A stretch of 64,000 nucleotides of DNA, taken from Clostridiaceae bacterium (lineage in GTDB: Bacteria; Bacillota; Clostridia; Lachnospirales; Lachnospiraceae). The first letter of the stretch is position 1. The number at the start of each line of letters is the position of its first letter. A model generated the notes under the pieces. The model was not told the origin of the DNA. It ran no database searches and saw only the letters and a program-made list of their open reading frames with translations. The stretch covers positions 1 through 64,000 of the forward strand of contig CABIXM010000005.1 in the NCBI GenBank assembly GCA_902362725.1, written 5' to 3'. A program made the translations under genes and the position numbers. This document shows positions 16,812 to 25,640 of this stretch, piece by piece.

Positions 16812-17522
16812 ATGGGCATTTTAGACGGCATAGTGGAATGGATCGCAGAACAGGTAATGGCCGGTCTTGATCTGGTGACCACATCGGTTTTGGGTGCGCT
16901 GGGCTGTGATATGGCTGTATTTCTGCGTTATTTTCCCGCAGCAGAGACTATGTACTCTGTTTTCGTGGCTCTGGCAATCGGGATCATCCTGCTCAACTGG
17001 GTCTGGCAGTTATTCAAAAACTTCGGTCTTGGCGCAGGTGTGGAAGCAGAAGACCCGGTAAAGCTGAGTATCCGTTCCGTTATTTTTATCCTGCTGACGC
17101 TCTTTTCAGATGAGATCGTCAATATTGTTCTTACCATCGGCGGCACCCCCTACCACTGGATCATGGAGTCCGACCTTCCTGCATTAAGCTTTGCAGACTT
17201 CAATTCCGTGATGCTGGTCATCATCGGTGTGTGTGCCAATGGGGCTGTGGCGCTGATTACCTTGATTTTGGTTCTCATCCTGGCCTGGAACTACCTAAAA
17301 CTTCTATTCGAGGCAGCCGAACGGTATGTGCTGCTCGGTGTACTGGTCTACACGGCTCCTGTGGCTTTTTCTATGGGCGCCAGCCAGACCACAGCAAACA
17401 TCTGGAAATCCTGGTGCCGGATGCTTGGCGGCCAAATTTTCCTATTGGTCATGAACGCCTGGTGCCTGCGCCTGTTCACAAGCATGGTGGGGTCCTTCCT
17501 TGCGAACCCGCTTTCGTTGTAA
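16812..17522 (+). CDS. Polytopic membrane protein, VirB6/TrbL-like
   Basis: A 236-residue protein with five or six membrane helices, for example VFVALAIGIILLNWVW, LSIRSVIFILLTLF, GAVALITLILVLILAW and YVLLGVLVYTAPVAF. The hydrophobic layout and position between the pilin-like gene and the VirB4 ATPase fit the VirB6/TrbL inner-membrane channel component. AAAGGAGG precedes the ATG. The family assignment is by layout and context. Confidence 0.6.
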   Translation: MGILDGIVEWIAEQVMAGLDLVTTSVLGALGCDMAVFLRYFPAAETMYSVFVALAIGIILLNWVWQLFKNFGLGAGVEAEDPVKLSIRSVIFILLTLFSDEIVNIVLTIGGTPYHWIMESDLPALSFADFNSVMLVIIGVCANGAVALITLILVLILAWNYLKLLFEAAERYVLLGVLVYTAPVAFSMGASQTTANIWKSWCRMLGGQIFLLVMNAWCLRLFTSMVGSFLANPLSL

Positions 17523-17535
17523 GGAGGTCTTATCC

Positions 17536-18531
17536 TTGAAGAAACTCAAAAAATTTTTGTTTGCGGCCTTTACAGTCGCAATTCTCTCCTGCCTGTTCTG
17601 CCAGCCGGCTTTTGCCGCTATCTCCGAAAGCGATGTGCAAACTCAGGTAGACGCTGTGGGAAAAGAAGCCGTTTCCGGCAATGTGTTTATCTGGTTTCTC
17701 TGTGCTATCGGCTTTCTCAAAGTCGGCCAGAAAATCGATTCCTTCCTCTCCAGTCTTGGTGTCAATGTAGGACATACCGGCGGCAGCATGCTGGCTGAGG
17801 CTATGATCGCTGCCAGAGGCATCGGCGGCATCAAGAACTTTTCCAGTCACCACTTTGGCGGCGGGAGAAACAGCAGTTCCACCAATGTCAACGCAAACGG
17901 TAGTAAAGGCAGCGGCGGCTTTGGAGCAGGGTTTGCCAGCGGCGGTCTTGCTGGAGTGGTGAGCCGAAAAGTCACAAACAGCGCCATCAAAACAGCCACC
18001 ACAACTCCCGGCTCCAAGCCTTCCGGTCTTGGCAGTCTTTTAGGCGATGCTGCAGCCGGAGGGATCGGCGGCCATATGTACGCTTCTTCCGTTAGTAAGG
18101 GCGGCAATTTTGCCAACAATGTAATCGGCAGCGTAGCCACGGGCAGTATCAGCCAGATGGGTTCCATTTCCGGTGAAAAAGCCGCCGAAGCCCTGCACTC
18201 TTACATGGGATATGCGGCACTGGAATCCGGAGCTGAAAATGTTCCGACCTTCCAAAATGTCGAAATTGGCGGCGGCCGCATCACCGGCACAGAAGTGACT
18301 GCGGAACATCCCGAAGGCATCTCCTTTGGTATGTACCACGCAGACCAATATGTTGCCCCGGAAGGCCAGTACACCACCATTCATGCCGTGGATGGCACAG
18401 CATGGTATAAACAGTACGCTGTGGATGCTGTTGACAAATCGCCCTATATGGCTCCTGACGGTTCTATCGCTTTCAACGAGTCCATTGTCAAAAAGCTGCC
18501 TCCATCCCCGAAGAGAAAGGACAAGATATAA
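17536..18531 (+). CDS. Signal-peptide protein with Gly/Ser-rich region, transfer operon
   Basis: A 331-residue protein with a signal peptide (LKKFLFAAFTVAILSCLFC, AFA-A cleavage) that strikingly resembles the leader of the 16370 gene product (FCQPA(Y/F)A). A membrane segment follows (VFIWFLCAIGFLKV), then a glycine- and serine-rich region (about 100-230) and a unique C-terminus. This resembles TrbL/VirB6 tails and mobile-element proteins of Clostridia conjugative elements. TTG at 17536 follows AAGGAGG; an earlier ATG at 17500 overlaps the upstream gene and lacks a site. Confidence 0.6.
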   Translation: MKKLKKFLFAAFTVAILSCLFCQPAFAAISESDVQTQVDAVGKEAVSGNVFIWFLCAIGFLKVGQKIDSFLSSLGVNVGHTGGSMLAEAMIAARGIGGIKNFSSHHFGGGRNSSSTNVNANGSKGSGGFGAGFASGGLAGVVSRKVTNSAIKTATTTPGSKPSGLGSLLGDAAAGGIGGHMYASSVSKGGNFANNVIGSVATGSISQMGSISGEKAAEALHSYMGYAALESGAENVPTFQNVEIGGGRITGTEVTAEHPEGISFGMYHADQYVAPEGQYTTIHAVDGTAWYKQYAVDAVDKSPYMAPDGSIAFNESIVKKLPPSPKRKDKI

Positions 18532-19908
18532 ATGCCAGAAGATCAAAAAAGCAGTTTTTCCGAAGCTGTGGAGACCGGCGCCTCCGCAGCGCATACCATC
18601 TGCGGCGCAATCAAAACCGGAAAAGCTATTTCCTCCGCTGCCAAAGGCGCTGCCGCAGGCGGTCCTTACGGTGCAGTTGCAGGCGCAGTGTGGGCAGGTC
18701 GGAAGCATATCGGAAAAATCATTGTGGCAGTCATTGCCCTGCTTATGCTGCCGGTATTATTTGTTCTCATGCTCCCTGGTCTTATTTTCGGTGGACTGAC
18801 CAATGCCTTTTCGCCATCTGACCCCGAAATTCCGATTTTGAATAGCGAAACAGCGATTATTGAGAACGCCAACGAGATCACCTTTACCCTCAACGGCATC
18901 TTGGGTGAGGCACTGGATGATGTACTTGCCCGGATCGAAGCTGACTTTGCGGCATCGGGAGCCGACCATATGGAGGTCAAAAATGCCTATTCCGGCGGTC
19001 CTATTTATAACGCCAACCTGTTTATCTCTCAGTATTGTGCGGCCAAAGACAAGGATTTTGAAAGCATTTCTCTGAATGACCTTGCCGCCACCCTGCGGGA
19101 AAACAAGCAGCATCTATATTCCTACACCAGCAAGCAAGAGATTCGTGAGAGCACCGTGACTGATCCGGAGACTGGGGAAGAAACAACGGTGTCCGAAACA
19201 TGGATGGTCTATACTGTCCGTTACAACGGTGAGTCCTATTTTTCTGATGTTGTATTCCAGCTTACCGATGACCAAAAGGAGCTTGCATCTGATTACGCTT
19301 CCAACCTAAGCCTGTTCTTGGGCGATGGTCTGCTGCAGAATCTGGAAGCGTGGACCGGAAACAGCATCACCGCTCTGGGCGATGTTACTTTCACCGACGG
19401 GATCACACCTGTTGTTTACTACAATCAACTGGATGAACGCTATGCCGGTAAAGCATATGGTACGGACAATATTGGCGGTTATGGCTGCGGCCCTACCGCT
19501 ATGGCAATCGTGGTGTCCTCTCTGACAGACGATATGGTTGACCCTGTGGAGATGGCCGAGTGGTCTTACAACAACGGCTACTGGTGTAAAAGCAGTGGTT
19601 CTTACCATGCGCTGATACCTGCCGCCGCTGGGGAATGGGGGCTTCCGGTTTCCGGCTGTACCACTGCGGAACCACAGCGCATCACAGACGCACTGGCTAA
19701 TGGTAAACTGGTAGTAGCAATCATGTCTGAAGGCCACTTTACCTCTTCCGGTCACTTCATTGTCCTGCGTGGCGTAAAAGACGGCAAGATCATGGTGGCT
19801 GACCCTGCCAGTTACACACGGAGCGAACAGCTCTGGGATCTGTCCATTATCTTAAATGAGGCCAGCCGGCGCGCTGGAGCTGGCGGTCCGTTCTGGATTA
19901 TCGGCTGA
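18532..19908 (+). CDS. C39-like peptidase, CD1108-type mobile element protein
   Basis: A 458-residue protein. The Ala/Gly-rich N-terminus leads to one membrane helix (IVAVIALLMLPVLFVLMLPG). The extracytoplasmic C-terminal third is a papain-fold C39-like peptidase: cysteine in GYGCGPTAMA (near 318), histidine in GHFIVLRG (near 407) and aspartate in MVADPASY. C. difficile conjugative elements carry similar proteins next to their VirB4. A likely role is processing the cell wall or a pilus component during transfer. It directly abuts the previous gene. Confidence 0.75.
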   Translation: MPEDQKSSFSEAVETGASAAHTICGAIKTGKAISSAAKGAAAGGPYGAVAGAVWAGRKHIGKIIVAVIALLMLPVLFVLMLPGLIFGGLTNAFSPSDPEIPILNSETAIIENANEITFTLNGILGEALDDVLARIEADFAASGADHMEVKNAYSGGPIYNANLFISQYCAAKDKDFESISLNDLAATLRENKQHLYSYTSKQEIRESTVTDPETGEETTVSETWMVYTVRYNGESYFSDVVFQLTDDQKELASDYASNLSLFLGDGLLQNLEAWTGNSITALGDVTFTDGITPVVYYNQLDERYAGKAYGTDNIGGYGCGPTAMAIVVSSLTDDMVDPVEMAEWSYNNGYWCKSSGSYHALIPAAAGEWGLPVSGCTTAEPQRITDALANGKLVVAIMSEGHFTSSGHFIVLRGVKDGKIMVADPASYTRSEQLWDLSIILNEASRRAGAGGPFWIIG

Positions 19909-19941
19909 TGTGCCCGCCCGGCTTCGGAAACGAGGTTAATC

Positions 19942-22900
19942 ATGAATCATAAAATCGACCGAGATACCTACATAATACCACCGAATTTCATCGAGTCAGG
20001 CACCTTCTTTGGTGGTATGTTCAAAGCCCGCAATGTGATTGAAGCCGGCATCCTGGCATTTGCCATTGGTGTGCCGGTTTTTTCATTGCTTCCTCTTGGC
20101 CTGACTGCCCGTATCATCGCTTTGTGCCTGACCGCACTGCCAGCAGCATTGGTGGCGCTTATCGGAATTTCCGGTGAGAGCCTTTCCTCTTTTCTGCTGA
20201 TTTTCATAAAGTACCTGCGAAACCGCCGCATTGTAGGCGGTAACAGCGCAGAAGATGCGGTTCCTGCGGCAGAGCATGGCGGCAAGCATATTAAAAAGAA
20301 GGCACACAAGCCCGATAAGGCTCCCAGGCGGTCACGGTGCTCCGGCAGAGAGGGTTTCCCAGCGGAGTTTGATGAAGTTCGTAGCTACGAAATCCGCCAA
20401 AAACTCCGTCCTGTGAAAAAGCAGAAGCCTGCCAAGGAGAAGAAAGCCGCCAAGCAAAAAAAGAAGGTCTCCAAGGAGCGCAAAGTAAAACGCCCTATCC
20501 GCACTCAGGAGCCGAAGCCCGCCTGCCTTAACCCGGTAGCAGATTATCTGCCGATTTCCAAAATTGAAAACGGCATCATCTACACGAAGGACCACCGCTA
20601 TGTCAAGGTCGTCGAGGTAGTACCCATCAATTTTATGCTGCGCAGTGCCCAGGAACAGCGGAACATCATCTATTCCTTTGTATCCTACTTGAAAATCAGC
20701 CCCATCAAGCTGCAAATCAAGGTACTGACACGCCGGGCAGAGATCAACCGCCATCTGGATACCGTTCGGAAGGAGATGGAACAGGAGACCAATGAACAGT
20801 GTCTGCTCATGCAGGAAGACTACCTCCAGTTCGTTCAGCAGATTGGTTCCCGTGAGGCAATTACCCGACGTTTCTTCCTGATTTTTGAATATGAGCCGTG
20901 GAGCAACACCAAGCGCTCTGATGAAGAAGGCGAGGCAATCAATGCCCTGCAAAGTGCAGTCCATACTGCTACCAACTACCTCCGTCAGTGCGGTAACGAG
21001 GTCATCGTTCCGAAAAACTGGGATGAGTTTACCGTAGATGTCCTCTATAACCTGCTCTGTAGAAATGAAAGTGCTGTAAAGCCACTCTCCGTCCGGGCAC
21101 AGGAGGTTGTGGCTGAGTACCTTGCCAAAGGGCGCGACAGTGAGATCGACCATATCCCTGCCACCGAATTCTGTGCGCCAAAAAGCATTGACTTCACGCA
21201 TGGTCACCATATCTGCATTGACGGTCTGTATTATGCTTATTTGCTGGTGCCCTCTGATGGCTACAAAACGCAGGTTCCAGCCGGCTGGCTCAGTCTTATC
21301 GTCAATGCCGGTGACGGGATCGATATGGATATGTTCCTCTCCCGTCAGCCCAAAGAAACCATCATCCAGAAAGTCGGACAGCAGCTACGTATCAACCGTT
21401 CCAAAATCAAGGACGCCAGCGACACCAACACCGACTTTGATGACATTGATGGTGCTATCCGAAGCGGGTACTTTCTCAAAGAGGGCCTTGCCAACAACGA
21501 GGACTTCTACTACTTGAATCTGCTGATTACCATTACTGCCTCCAACGAGGAAGACTTGGAATGGAAGGTCAGCGAAATGAAAAAGCTCCTGCTCTCACAA
21601 GACATGAACGCCTGCACCTGCCATTTTCGGGAGGAACAGGCGTTTTTATCTGCCCTGCCATTGGTGGCAATGGAAAAGAAACTGTATGAGCGGGGTAAGC
21701 GCAACCTGCTGACAGGCGGTGCGGCAAGCTGTTATCCCTTTACATCCTATGAGATGTGTGATGATAACGGTATCCTGCTGGGTGTCAACAAGTACAACAG
21801 TTCCCTTATTATCGTGGACATCTTCAATTCTGCGGTCTATAAGAACGCCAATATGTCGATCCTTGGCACGAGCGGAGCCGGCAAAACCTTTACCATGCAG
21901 TTGATGGCGCTGCGAATGAGGCGGAAAAATATCCCCATTTTCATTGTTGCGCCCCTAAAAGGCCATGAATTCCATCGCGCCTGCTCCAATGTGGGCGGCT
22001 CCTTTATCCAGATTTCACCGGCCAGTCCCCACTGCATCAATGTCATGGAGATTCGGCGGGTAGACCGCTCGGTGAATGAACTTCTGGACGGTCCAGGCAT
22101 CCAGTTATCTGAACTTGCAGCAAAGATCCAGCAGCTCCACATATTTTTCAGTCTGCTGATCCCCGATATGTCTCACGAGGAACGACAGCTTTTGGACGAA
22201 GCCCTTGTTCGTACCTATAACACAAAAGGCATCACTCATGATAATGCCTCTTTGGAAGACCCTGCAAAGCCCGGCCAGTACCGTGAGATGCCGGTGCTTG
22301 GTGACCTGTACGAAATTTTGAAAACCTCCAAGGAAACGATGCGCATGGCCCACATCCTAAATCGTCTGGTAAACGGAAGCGCCAGCACCTTCAATAAGCA
22401 GACCAATGTTCGGCTCGACAACAAGTACACTGTTTTGGATATTTCCTCCCTCACCGGAGACCTGCTCACCGTAGGTATGTTTGTGGCGCTGGACTTTGTT
22501 TGGGACAGAGCCAAAGCCGACCGTACAGAAGAAAAAGCCATCTTCATCGATGAGTGTTGGCAGCTTCTATCCGGCGCCGGTGCTGCTGGTGTAAGATTGG
22601 CCGGCGATTTTCTTTTGGAAATTGCCAAAACCATACGCGGTTACGGCGGCGCCTCGATTTTTGCAAGCCAGGATCTTGCCGATTTCTTTGACCTTGACGG
22701 CGGCAGATTTGGTAAGGGCATCATCAACAACTCCAAGACCAAGATCATTCTGAATCTGGAGGACGACGAAGCCCAGCGGGTACAGGAAGCCCTGCACCTG
22801 TCCGATGCTGAAACAATGGAGATCACTCACTTTGAAAGAGGTCACGGTCTGATTTCTACCAATAACAACAATATTATGGTGGAGTTCAAAGCCAGCCCTC

Positions 22901-22998
22901 TGGAAAAGGATCTGATCACTACCGACCGCCGCGAGCTGCGTGAAATCGTAGAGCGAAAACGCCGTGAACAATCCACATCTGCCGAACAGCAGATATAA
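19942..22998 (+). CDS. virB4: PrgI-VirB4 fusion conjugation ATPase (CD1110-type)
   Basis: A 1018-residue protein fusing a PrgI/VirB3-like membrane region (about residues 25-95, two helices) through a Lys-rich linker (about 115-185) to a full VirB4 ATPase. Walker A is GTSGAGKTF (near 640) and Walker B KAIFIDECWQLL (near 865), followed by AKTIRGYGGASIFASQDL, the typical VirB4 segment. VirB4 energises pilus assembly and substrate transfer at the membrane. CD1110-type ATPases of Clostridia elements have the same build. It is the best single marker that this is a conjugative element. Confidence 0.93.
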   Translation: MNHKIDRDTYIIPPNFIESGTFFGGMFKARNVIEAGILAFAIGVPVFSLLPLGLTARIIALCLTALPAALVALIGISGESLSSFLLIFIKYLRNRRIVGGNSAEDAVPAAEHGGKHIKKKAHKPDKAPRRSRCSGREGFPAEFDEVRSYEIRQKLRPVKKQKPAKEKKAAKQKKKVSKERKVKRPIRTQEPKPACLNPVADYLPISKIENGIIYTKDHRYVKVVEVVPINFMLRSAQEQRNIIYSFVSYLKISPIKLQIKVLTRRAEINRHLDTVRKEMEQETNEQCLLMQEDYLQFVQQIGSREAITRRFFLIFEYEPWSNTKRSDEEGEAINALQSAVHTATNYLRQCGNEVIVPKNWDEFTVDVLYNLLCRNESAVKPLSVRAQEVVAEYLAKGRDSEIDHIPATEFCAPKSIDFTHGHHICIDGLYYAYLLVPSDGYKTQVPAGWLSLIVNAGDGIDMDMFLSRQPKETIIQKVGQQLRINRSKIKDASDTNTDFDDIDGAIRSGYFLKEGLANNEDFYYLNLLITITASNEEDLEWKVSEMKKLLLSQDMNACTCHFREEQAFLSALPLVAMEKKLYERGKRNLLTGGAASCYPFTSYEMCDDNGILLGVNKYNSSLIIVDIFNSAVYKNANMSILGTSGAGKTFTMQLMALRMRRKNIPIFIVAPLKGHEFHRACSNVGGSFIQISPASPHCINVMEIRRVDRSVNELLDGPGIQLSELAAKIQQLHIFFSLLIPDMSHEERQLLDEALVRTYNTKGITHDNASLEDPAKPGQYREMPVLGDLYEILKTSKETMRMAHILNRLVNGSASTFNKQTNVRLDNKYTVLDISSLTGDLLTVGMFVALDFVWDRAKADRTEEKAIFIDECWQLLSGAGAAGVRLAGDFLLEIAKTIRGYGGASIFASQDLADFFDLDGGRFGKGIINNSKTKIILNLEDDEAQRVQEALHLSDAETMEITHFERGHGLISTNNNNIMVEFKASPLEKDLITTDRRELREIVERKRREQSTSAEQQI

Positions 22999-23023
22999 CA
23001 ATTTGAAAAGCGAGGTGATTCCC

Positions 23024-23083
23024 ATGTGCAACTTTCCTTCCAGACGCCGCTATGCGTCTGCTTTGCGTCTGTATTACGCCTAA
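23024..23083 (+). other. Doubtful 19-codon ORF coinciding with 11-bp repeats
   Basis: An ATG with a good GAGGTGA site opens a 19-residue frame (MCNFPSRRRYASALRLYYA). Its arginine-rich composition results from the 11-bp repeats it overlaps, so I do not consider it a gene, although a leader peptide cannot be excluded. Confidence 0.25.
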
Positions 23084-23181
23084 AAACCAGTTTTGCCAGC
23101 CAGATCATCTTTTTGGCTTACACTGACTGGCTTTCCTTCCTATTTAATGCGTCTTGAATACGCCTATATTACGCCATTGGA
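23044..23181 (+). repeat. 11-bp-period direct repeats (iterons), candidate ParR-binding/parC-like site
   Basis: The core RCGYC recurs at 23044, 23054, 23065 and 23076 (spacing 10, 11, 11) and again at 23149, 23160 and 23171 (spacing 11, 11). The best units are GCGTCTGTATT and ACGCCTATATT, consensus RCGYCTnTATT. The last copy touches the ribosome-binding site of the gene at 23192. The same unit with the same spacing occurs upstream of parM at 63240-63261. One-turn phasing is typical of ParR/parC centromere repeats. The repeats are directly visible; the ParR role is inference. Confidence 0.65.
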
Positions 23182-23191
23182 GGTGATACCC

Positions 23192-23719
23192 ATGAAGACC
23201 AGGGCTGAAATCTATGGAAATGAAGCTGCGGCTCTGCTGCGGATCGTCACGATGTATCCCGGTCTCAATATGCAGCAGCTTCTTTGCTTTCACCCTGACA
23301 AAGAAGAAATCATCAAGACCCTGCTCTCCCATCTGCAAAAGCAGGGCCGTATTTTTCAAACTGATACAGGCGGTTACTTTCCGTCTGGTTGGGCAGCAAA
23401 ATCAGACAACTCTCTGATACGGGCTGCCTGGGTACTCTTGGATTTTATCGGGCAGGTGGAATACCATGCTCCCGGTGATTTTCCGGCCAAGCTTATCTTC
23501 TTTGCAAACGGTGAACTATACGAAATCGTCTACGCAGCTTCCGGCCAGGAGGCCCTGATCAACCATGCGCTTCGGGATGACCGCAGCGGTGGACGCCGCA
23601 TCATTTTGGTCGATAATCCGGAAGACATTCGCCGCATTGACTGCCCTGACATTTCCGGTTTCTGCACCGTGGATGCAGCGGGCCAGGTGCATTACTTTAA
23701 GAAAACAGGAGGAACTTGA
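23192..23719 (+). CDS. Conserved element protein, DUF5697-like
   Basis: A 175-residue protein. The N-terminal ~75 residues read like a winged helix (EAAALLRIVTMYPGLNMQQL, then IIKTLLSHLQKQGRIFQ), followed by a compact domain found in Clostridia element proteins annotated DUF5697. GGAGGTGA lies 7 nt before the ATG at 23192; an upstream in-frame start at 23093 would read through the repeats. It overlaps nothing and is followed immediately by the next gene. Function unknown; possibly a regulator or transfer accessory protein. Confidence 0.6.
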   Translation: MKTRAEIYGNEAAALLRIVTMYPGLNMQQLLCFHPDKEEIIKTLLSHLQKQGRIFQTDTGGYFPSGWAAKSDNSLIRAAWVLLDFIGQVEYHAPGDFPAKLIFFANGELYEIVYAASGQEALINHALRDDRSGGRRIILVDNPEDIRRIDCPDISGFCTVDAAGQVHYFKKTGGT

Positions 23720-24382
23720 TTGGAACGAAAAATCATCTCACACCGGATTGGAAGCATTCTTGATGATATATCCCGTTTGAGCAATGCTCTTTACGCGATG
23801 GATACCACGGATATTCAGCGCTATCCGGACAACTATGAAGTCTTATCCACTGACGCCGCCCTACGGGCAGAGAAAATTGCCTGCAGGCTGCGGCATTTGA
23901 TATATTCCAGCACCACCATCCACAAAGGCGATTACCTGACATCCGCCGGTATTGTACACGGAATTGAGGTTGTCTATGAGGACGGTGTACTGGAGGTCAC
24001 CCTGCCCGGGCTGCTCCCAAAACGCAAGCAGAGACAAAACACTGAGTTTCTGCTCGACCCGTTCTACTTCTCATTGGAGCAATACGCCAAAGAGCATCCC
24101 ATGCCCCACTTCAGCGATTGTGTGGTGTGCTTTACGCAGGTTTATGACCAGTGCCTTCCCACCCGGCGTATCCGTGACTACGACAATCTGGAAGAAAAGC
24201 AGCTTCTGGATGTCCTCTCCACCTTCGTCATGGCTGACGATACCGGCCTGCTCTGCGATGCCTACAACACCGCTGCGCTGGGCGAAAAGGACTGTACCAG
24301 AATCAGTGTCATGGAAAAAAAGCGGTTTCCCGCCTGGCTTGCTGAGCATGAAAACACCCTAAAATCCATCTCGGATTTTTGA
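23720..24382 (+). CDS. Hypothetical element protein
   Basis: A 220-residue soluble protein starting at a TTG directly after the previous stop codon, with GGAGG upstream. It has a helical N-terminus (ISHRIGSILDDISRLSNALY) and a beta-rich middle (GIVHGIEVVYEDGVLEVTLPG). I do not recognise the family with confidence. It ends shortly before a strong terminator. Confidence 0.6.
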   Translation: MERKIISHRIGSILDDISRLSNALYAMDTTDIQRYPDNYEVLSTDAALRAEKIACRLRHLIYSSTTIHKGDYLTSAGIVHGIEVVYEDGVLEVTLPGLLPKRKQRQNTEFLLDPFYFSLEQYAKEHPMPHFSDCVVCFTQVYDQCLPTRRIRDYDNLEEKQLLDVLSTFVMADDTGLLCDAYNTAALGEKDCTRISVMEKKRFPAWLAEHENTLKSISDF

Positions 24383-24428
24383 GCATTTTCAGCCATTGCT
24401 TGTCCGACCTGCCGCAACATCGTATTTC

Positions 24429-24451
24429 GCCCCGGATTTCGGGGCTTTTTT
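24429..24451 (+). terminator. Intrinsic terminator
   Basis: GCCCCG-GATTT-CGGGGC followed by six T. It ends the 19.9-24.4 kb transcript or attenuates it. A further inverted pair TTTTACCGA/TCGGTAAAA lies at 24473-24502 before the next gene. Confidence 0.8.
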
Positions 24452-24528
24452 CTGTCGTTACACCACGGATTTTTACCGAAGTTCCTTGCAGTCTCGGTAA
24501 AAGCCACACACCACAAGGAGGTGATCAC

Positions 24529-24579
24529 TTGGGAAATTCCCACAGCCAGACACGATGGCGTACAGGCTTCTCTCTCTGA
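24529..24579 (+). other. Short TTG-start frame overlapping the next gene's start; possible frameshift
   Basis: AAGGAGGTGA is placed ideally for a TTG at 24529, which opens a 16-codon frame (MGNSHSQTRWRTGFSL) ending at 24579. The next gene's ATG at 24555 lies inside it in another frame and has no ribosome-binding site of its own. Loss of one TC unit from TTCTCTCTCTG (24568-24578), or a -1 slip there, would fuse both frames into one longer protein. Confidence 0.5.
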
Positions 24580-25640
24580 CTGCCATCTCCGGCGAGTTCC
24601 CCACAGACCAGCTTAACAGACTTCCCGGCAGTCCATATTATCTGGAGTCTGTTGTCACTGCACTGAAAAAAGACGGGCTGCTGCGTACCTATTACCGGGA
24701 TAAACTGCGCGGCTACCGTCTGGGGCCGCGAGCCAAAGCCACTCTGCTGGAAAGCCGGCCGGACAGGTTTGCCAGCTACCTGACAGGAGATACCGACACC
24801 AACCGTTTGAAATGCGAAATTGACCGAAGACTCCGGCTACACCGCCTGGCAGAAACCTATGTGACCATGGATAATGCGGGTGTATGTGTGTATCGGGATG
24901 AAAAACCGGCAATTTTTGCGCCGGAGGGTTACGCTGGTGGCATGATTGTCTATCCTGCTTTTTTCAGTTCCAGAGAAGTGAAAGAAATGGGGATCGACAC
25001 CACGAAGATCCGCAGTTCCCGCTCCACCGGAATACTCCTTGCGCCCTCCGGCATCTTCGTGACCTACAACAGCAGTAGCGCCCTGATGAAATGGCGCTAC
25101 AAATCGGAAATGCGGGTCAAAGCATTGATCTGGAGTGTAATCTGCCAACAACGCCTGTCCTCACAGTTTCGCCATGAGGATGTTCATGGACTGATTCTGG
25201 GCAACAGCATGGATCTGGCTTATCAGATTTTGACCAGCACCGGAGGTCGCAAACATGATTTCTTCATGCTGGATGGCAGCTATGAGCATTTTCTTTATCT
25301 TACCAACGACCATCAGGGGGAGGTGACACTGGCACTATTGTGCGACCCTGGGAAAACTGCGGAGCTGGACCGTATTCTGCTCCAAGGTCTTACGGCGAGG
25401 CAACCCGGGCTGGCTATTGAGCATGACGGCATTTCACCAGATGGCTCACCAGTCCTGTTTGGCTATTTCTGCGATCTGCCCCGTATCGCACGCTTTAACA
25501 CCTCTCTCGAACTATCCGAGCGCCCGGGCACACTGATCTGCTTTGACTTCCAGGCAGAGGTACTTCGCAGTTACTGCGGTTCCCGAGTGCGCTTCCAGAC
25601 CATTGACTTCACAAAATTCGAGGGGAGATTGTTCCCATAA
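24555..25640 (+). CDS. Winged-helix protein resembling replication-relaxation/mobilisation accessory proteins
   Basis: A 361-residue protein. An N-terminal winged helix (GEFPTDQLNRLPGS, then ESVVTALKKDGLLRTYYRDKL, then GYRLGPRAKATLL) precedes a ~250-residue domain of unknown fold. The layout recalls replication-relaxation proteins of mobilisable elements, but no relaxase motif is visible. Its true N-terminus may lie upstream through a frameshift in a TC tract. The TAA overlaps the apparent start region of the coupling-protein gene. Confidence 0.55.
   Translation: MAYRLLSLTAISGEFPTDQLNRLPGSPYYLESVVTALKKDGLLRTYYRDKLRGYRLGPRAKATLLESRPDRFASYLTGDTDTNRLKCEIDRRLRLHRLAETYVTMDNAGVCVYRDEKPAIFAPEGYAGGMIVYPAFFSSREVKEMGIDTTKIRSSRSTGILLAPSGIFVTYNSSSALMKWRYKSEMRVKALIWSVICQQRLSSQFRHEDVHGLILGNSMDLAYQILTSTGGRKHDFFMLDGSYEHFLYLTNDHQGEVTLALLCDPGKTAELDRILLQGLTARQPGLAIEHDGISPDGSPVLFGYFCDLPRIARFNTSLELSERPGTLICFDFQAEVLRSYCGSRVRFQTIDFTKFEGRLFP

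Noticed and set aside
20332..21210. Minus-strand frame of 292 codons inside virB4
   Set aside because: Fully inside the VirB4 ATPase; Leu/Gly-rich with no start signal.
23024..23083. 19-codon ORF with a good ribosome-binding site
   Set aside because: Its sequence is dictated by the 11-bp repeats; kept only as a doubtful entry.
23044..23181. Repeats as a CRISPR array
   Set aside because: The units are only 11 bp, contiguous and without spacers; no cas genes are present.
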